64,000 nucleotides of DNA, from the NCBI RefSeq assembly GCF_900142175.1, contig NZ_FQZX01000002.1, positions 124,001 through 188,000 on the forward strand. Reading direction: 5' to 3'. Below are positions 60,395-64,000 of the stretch, piece by piece. A program made the translations under genes and the position numbers. Each line of letters opens with the position of its first letter. Within the stretch, counting starts at the first letter, position 1. The notes beneath the pieces are model-generated. The model was not told the origin of the DNA. It was given only the letters and a program-made list of their open reading frames with translations, and made no database searches. Source of the stretch: Maribacter aquivivus (GTDB taxonomy: Bacteria; Bacteroidota; Bacteroidia; Flavobacteriales; Flavobacteriaceae).

Positions 60395-61582
60395 TTACTT
60401 TTCAAAGCTACCTTTCACCAAATTCATTAAATCTTGGCCATGCAAATTTTTGGCAATGACCACTCCGTTACTATCCAAAATAAAGTTTGCAGGAATGGTA
60501 CGAACACGTATTTTCTTTAAAAAAGGGGCATCGTCACCTTGTAAATCTGAAGATTGTAACCAACCATCTGCTCCATCTCGCGTTGCAGCTGCTTTCCAGG
60601 CTGCTTCATCACTTTCTAAGGCATATGCAACAATTTGTAAACCTTGGTCATGATATTCATTATAAAGCGGCACTAGAACCTTACGGTTCTCTAATCTGCA
60701 AGGGGCACACCAAGATGCCCATAAATCAATAATAGTAAGTTTTTTACCTAATACATCTTTGATATATACGGTATCTTTTGACAACAAAGGAAATTGAATG
60801 TCTGGAAATTTATCGCCGATTAATACAGGTAAATTAGTCGGCTCACTTTTTTTGCAAAGTTGTTTTACCCACGGGTGATCGGCTTCTTTTTCTTTCCACT
60901 TCGCACATTGATTCACTAAAAATTCAGGCACGCGTTCATAATCGTTTTCTGGACTTACCCATCTTAACGCTACCAATGCCGGCAGTAGATAGGGAGTGCT
61001 ATCTGCAAACTCCATTAAAGCTGACTTGTATTGTAAAGTGGCATGTTCTTTTGCCATTAATTCATCGCCGTCTTCAACATTCCAATGCTTATCGGCAAGA
61101 TAGGTTTGGTATGCTTTTGCTTTAATATCTCTTACCGCTAACAAAGCGCTATTCAAATCTGAAGGATTTTCTATCGTAAAAGTTTTTTGAAATTCATTAA
61201 ACCGCGCTGTTATTAGAAATGATTCTCCAGATTGCCAAACAATAGGCATATAGTTAGCCTTGTTAGGGTTATCTGAATTTAGATAATTGCCTGCTTTATT
61301 GGTAGGCTGCACAGCTAATTCTAATAAAACCGGTTCTTTAGTAGTTGGTAGGTTTTGGAACTCAAAACTACCATCAGCATTTACAATGGCAGAGTCTATT
61401 ACTTTACCTAAATAAGATGCCGCTACTTGTTGTAAGGTTTCAGGTTGAATTAAGTATATTTTAGTGTTTTCTTTTTCTAATCCTGCTAACGTACCCGATA
61501 TAGCTGCAGGTGAATTACAAGCGGTTAAGCTTAGAACCAATAAGATAATACTGGTGATTATTTTTAAAGGGGTAGTGCTCAT
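60395..61582 (-). CDS. TlpA-like thiol-disulfide oxidoreductase lipoprotein
   Basis: A 395-residue lipoprotein (lipobox LSLTACNSPAA). The N-terminal domain (about 25-130) is a DUF4369-like beta domain (GTLAGLEKENTKIYLIQPETLQ). A helical middle region (about 135-245) follows. The thioredoxin fold (about 255-395) has the active site IDLWASWCAPCRLENRKVL and the cis-Pro loop VRTIPANFILDSNG. It faces the periplasm and should reduce or isomerise disulfides of exported proteins or cytochromes. It is monocistronic. Confidence 0.9.
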   Translation of the reverse strand: MSTTPLKIITSIILLVLSLTACNSPAAISGTLAGLEKENTKIYLIQPETLQQVAASYLGKVIDSAIVNADGSFEFQNLPTTKEPVLLELAVQPTNKAGNYLNSDNPNKANYMPIVWQSGESFLITARFNEFQKTFTIENPSDLNSALLAVRDIKAKAYQTYLADKHWNVEDGDELMAKEHATLQYKSALMEFADSTPYLLPALVALRWVSPENDYERVPEFLVNQCAKWKEKEADHPWVKQLCKKSEPTNLPVLIGDKFPDIQFPLLSKDTVYIKDVLGKKLTIIDLWASWCAPCRLENRKVLVPLYNEYHDQGLQIVAYALESDEAAWKAAATRDGADGWLQSSDLQGDDAPFLKKIRVRTIPANFILDSNGVVIAKNLHGQDLMNLVKGSFEK

Positions 61583-61823
61583 TTATATCAAATTAATTTC
61601 AACGATAAATCATTTGAGTTTTATTTTTTTAGTCAACCATAACTAAGTTCGTTTTTTCAAAAATAGCATGCAATTGTATTAAGAGGAATTGTAAAATAGC
61701 GAACCACGAATTAGGTGATAAACACATCCTATTTTAAAGGTATTTAACCAGGGGTGGCTACCAATTTTCGTCTAATAAAAGCAATAATTAAAATTGTTTA
61801 GTAATATAATTTAAAACGTATAT

Positions 61824-62420
61824 TTAATGTATTAACTTCCTTTTTAGCGCAGCAAACTCTTCATTCGTAATGATTCCCTCACTATGCATATGGGCTAATC
61901 TCATTAGCTCGCTTGATATGTTTTCAGTTGTGCTTACGTTACCACTAACTCTTACTTTATTTTCATTCTTATAATTAGTCATTGCTTCATTTATAGCAAC
62001 CGTGATTTTTTTATGATTTGTCATTGAAAATCCGAAAGTTTGGGAAGTAACACCATCGGTCTGTCTAACATGTAATGTTCCATACCCTAAAATGGTACCC
62101 ATGAAATTGTTTTTGTAATACATTTCATAAATTTTAGAAATATCAATACTAAAATTAACCCTATGCCATGGTAATAATCCAGATTTAACTATCAATTCTT
62201 CATCGTCGAATAACCATTCAACTCTTAGGTTTAAAATAATAGCTCTCAGGTTTTTGTACAATATAAATATCCCGAATATTAAAACACCATAATCAATATA
62301 GGGGTTTGTATTAGGTGAATTACGAGAACTTATGAAATAGGCTATACAGGGTATTGCAATAATTAGAATTAATATTACATTCATTACATATGAAAACCAG
62401 TGTTTTTTTGATATGATCAT
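61824..62420 (-). CDS. Membrane protein with bacterial PH-like and SHOCT domains
   Basis: A 198-residue protein: two transmembrane helices (about 8-32 and 42-62), a PH-like domain (about 70-145, EWLFDDEELIVKSGLLPWHRVNFSIDISKIYEMYYKN...GYGTLHVRQTDG) and a C-terminal SHOCT motif (about 172-198, MRLAHMHSEGIITNEEFAALKRKL). SHOCT is a short oligomerisation or tethering motif. The function is unknown. It lies 50 bases downstream of the next minus-strand gene and may be cotranscribed. Confidence 0.82.
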   Translation of the reverse strand: MIISKKHWFSYVMNVILILIIAIPCIAYFISSRNSPNTNPYIDYGVLIFGIFILYKNLRAIILNLRVEWLFDDEELIVKSGLLPWHRVNFSIDISKIYEMYYKNNFMGTILGYGTLHVRQTDGVTSQTFGFSMTNHKKITVAINEAMTNYKNENKVRVSGNVSTTENISSELMRLAHMHSEGIITNEEFAALKRKLIH

Positions 62421-62470
62421 TTTAAACGATTAAATAATAATAGAATCTTTTAGTGGAATTACAATAAGAA

Positions 62471-64000
62471 TTATTCTTCTAATTTGTCTCTGCTTTGCTC
62501 TGCTATTTTATTGTCGGTATTCATAGTACCTCTGGTCATTTCATTCAATTTATGAAAGTCCATAGATTTTTCAATATCTCCTTGTGTACTAAAACCGACA
62601 ATATGTTTTCTGTCTTTTAAGTAATTAGTAAATCCGGAGACTAAATCATCCAGAAATTCATCATTCTTATACATTTCTAAAATATGTCGTTCACCCTCTA
62701 AGTTTTTAGTAGATGAATCTGCGAGTGTAGATGTAATTATTTTACTTGTCAATATCCATGGTGTGGCGCTAGTATTAACAACCGTATTTTCACTACGATT
62801 ACTGTCATATACTGACATACCTGAAGATACTTTAGATTCGGTATAGGTGCCATCTGAAAAAAAATGGACTAGAGTAGATGAGAATAGAATTTCAGAATAA
62901 AAAATATGGGCAATTCTTATCAAATAATATCCAAAGAAAGACACCAAAATTGGATAATAAAAAGTGTTGAAAACAGTACTAAACGATGTATCTAAATAAA
63001 ACTCTTTGACCATAAAGAATAAATACAAAAAACTTAAAAACACCAGTGCCCTACCTATTATTGCTAAATAGAAACGTACCGTTTTAGATATACCCGATAC
63101 TTGGCCAGGCACATATATTGGCTGTGTTTCTTGAACAGTATCACCTTTGAATGCACCTTTGTTTTCACTACCTTCTAAAAACAGAAATGGTTTTTCATCT
63201 ACATACTTTCTGTTCGGCATTTCTTTATATCTCTTGTTTGCCATTTCTATTTCAAAACAACGGAAAATATCTTTTGGATGAACAGCAACTTGAATATGCT
63301 CTTTATACTCGCTTACCGAGGTTTCCGGATTTAAAACATCAAGTCTTTTAATACATAAAAAAACTGTAATTGCCACTAAGGCTCCTGAAAGTAAAAAGAG
63401 TAGGGCAATTGGTAAAAATGTATTTATATCTAAATTAGGTAGTATACCACCGTTTCTAACATACATTTCAAGACTAATAGGTGCTAGTATAGCAAGTATC
63501 ACATTAACAATTATTTTACCATAACTATAAACACTTGCGTCTGAACTAGAAATGCGCTTTTTGTTGGGGCGATAAAAAAACCAAACTATAATTTGTTTTA
63601 CAAGAAATATAACTCCATAAATGGTAATGATTTCATCTTTTTCTGTTACACTTATTAAGCCTAATGAAATAGAAAAAACAGAGAGTAGATATACAATTAG
63701 AAAAATTACGAAACTAAAGAATAGAGATGAAACGCTTTCTAAAAGAATTCTAAAACCTTTTGGCAGAAATATAAAACGCTCATATATACTAATTAATAAG
63801 CGAGAGAGAAATCCATCTTTTTCCTCAAAAGTAGGATTGACTCTTTTCATCAATACTTCTTTTATTTTTTTCTTGATTTTCGCAGTAATTTTCTGATCCT
63901 TAACTTTAGTAAAGAGATTTAAAGGTATTTCTCTACCTACCAAAAACCTAAATAGTTTAATACTGCCTAGAATTATAGCTCTTAAACCAACGGTCAAAAA
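62471..64000 (-). CDS. Multi-pass membrane protein, 5' end outside the window
   Basis: At least 508 residues are visible; the frame is open to the right edge, so the start is not seen. Transmembrane helices lie at about 85-125, 130-142, 165-180, 195-215, and 310-365 of the visible part. A cytoplasmic or periplasmic segment (about 225-300) and a hydrophilic C-terminus (about 395-508) with no known motif follow. I do not recognise the family. It may form a unit with the PH-SHOCT gene. Confidence 0.7.
   Translation of the reverse strand, partial: FLTVGLRAIILGSIKLFRFLVGREIPLNLFTKVKDQKITAKIKKKIKEVLMKRVNPTFEEKDGFLSRLLISIYERFIFLPKGFRILLESVSSLFFSFVIFLIVYLLSVFSISLGLISVTEKDEIITIYGVIFLVKQIIVWFFYRPNKKRISSSDASVYSYGKIIVNVILAILAPISLEMYVRNGGILPNLDINTFLPIALLFLLSGALVAITVFLCIKRLDVLNPETSVSEYKEHIQVAVHPKDIFRCFEIEMANKRYKEMPNRKYVDEKPFLFLEGSENKGAFKGDTVQETQPIYVPGQVSGISKTVRFYLAIIGRALVFLSFLYLFFMVKEFYLDTSFSTVFNTFYYPILVSFFGYYLIRIAHIFYSEILFSSTLVHFFSDGTYTESKVSSGMSVYDSNRSENTVVNTSATPWILTSKIITSTLADSSTKNLEGERHILEMYKNDEFLDDLVSGFTNYLKDRKHIVGFSTQGDIEKSMDFHKLNEMTRGTMNTDNKIAEQSRDKLEE

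Noticed and set aside
60321-60732. Plus-strand frames over the 3' part of the TlpA-like gene
   Set aside because: The minus frame has CxxC and cis-Pro motifs; the plus frames have none.
62471-63997. Complete gene starting at the TTG near the right edge
   Set aside because: The frame is still open at the end of the window, so the true start most likely lies outside.

Overview
The window is AT-rich bacterial chromosome from a member of the Bacteroidetes, most likely the family Flavobacteriaceae (Maribacter/Zobellia-like; genus not resolved). The evidence is a short housekeeping sigma factor without region 1.1, promoter boxes of the TTG / TAnnTTTG type, a carboxypeptidase-regulatory-domain TonB receptor followed by a DUF4249 lipoprotein, lipoproteins with acidic residues just after the lipobox cysteine, and many A-rich translation starts. 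I see no rRNA, tRNA, CRISPR, prophage or intact insertion sequence.

Layout. 1-3609: the distal histidine operon (end of hisH, a GNAT gene, hisA, a DinB-like gene, hisF, hisIE), with repeat-rich gaps around hisF. 3656-6894: small accessory genes (exported DJ-1/PfpI-like protein, GNAT, outer-membrane barrel, HxlR regulator divergent from a VOC-family protein). 6972-11014: a secreted GH2 glycosidase, then a sigma/anti-sigma/adhesin-like unit. 11240-14497: TonB receptor plus DUF4249 lipoprotein. 14587-17650: three secreted proteins (ThuA-like, xylose-isomerase-like TIM barrel, SMP-30-like propeller), probably for carbohydrate or polyol use. 17651-22978: a variable stretch with a BspA-like/DUF285 repeat lipoprotein, orphan lipoproteins (one with a ZipA-like C-terminal domain), a DUF1853 gene and several palindromic intergenic repeats.

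22978-36547: more stable genes: a VWA protein with a ChlI/MoxR-type AAA ATPase, a Calx-beta lipoprotein, an OmpR-type two-component pair, a TruA-like pseudouridine synthase with CorA, cysM with a serine acetyltransferase, DUF2461, and an acyl-CoA thioesterase. 36544-37833: an M19 dipeptidase lipoprotein.

37975-48866 is the most system-like part. A cytoplasmic hybrid histidine kinase (HisKA-HATPase-REC-HPt) and a stand-alone receiver run straight into a membrane-anchored HEAT-repeat protein, a processive family 2 glycosyltransferase, an LTA-synthase-like phosphoglycerol transferase with a TPR tail and a YaiO-type TPR/outer-membrane barrel. A glycerophosphodiester phosphodiesterase faces them from the opposite strand. 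I read this as a phosphorelay-controlled exopolysaccharide synthesis, modification and export module. Next to it (48867-49617) is a non-annotated locus with two tandem, related peptides of 32 and 33 residues, a promoter-like element and a strong terminator.

49618-64000: rpoD, DUF6155, a 2-hydroxyacid dehydrogenase, an SF2 helicase, a membrane alpha/beta hydrolase, a glycosyltransferase, a beta-hydroxyacid dehydrogenase, an AlbA_2/Schlafen-type regulator, a TlpA-like lipoprotein, a PH-SHOCT protein and a membrane protein cut by the right edge. Three genes (HEAT protein, helicase, GT4 transferase) can only start at TTG, because an in-frame stop lies a few codons upstream.
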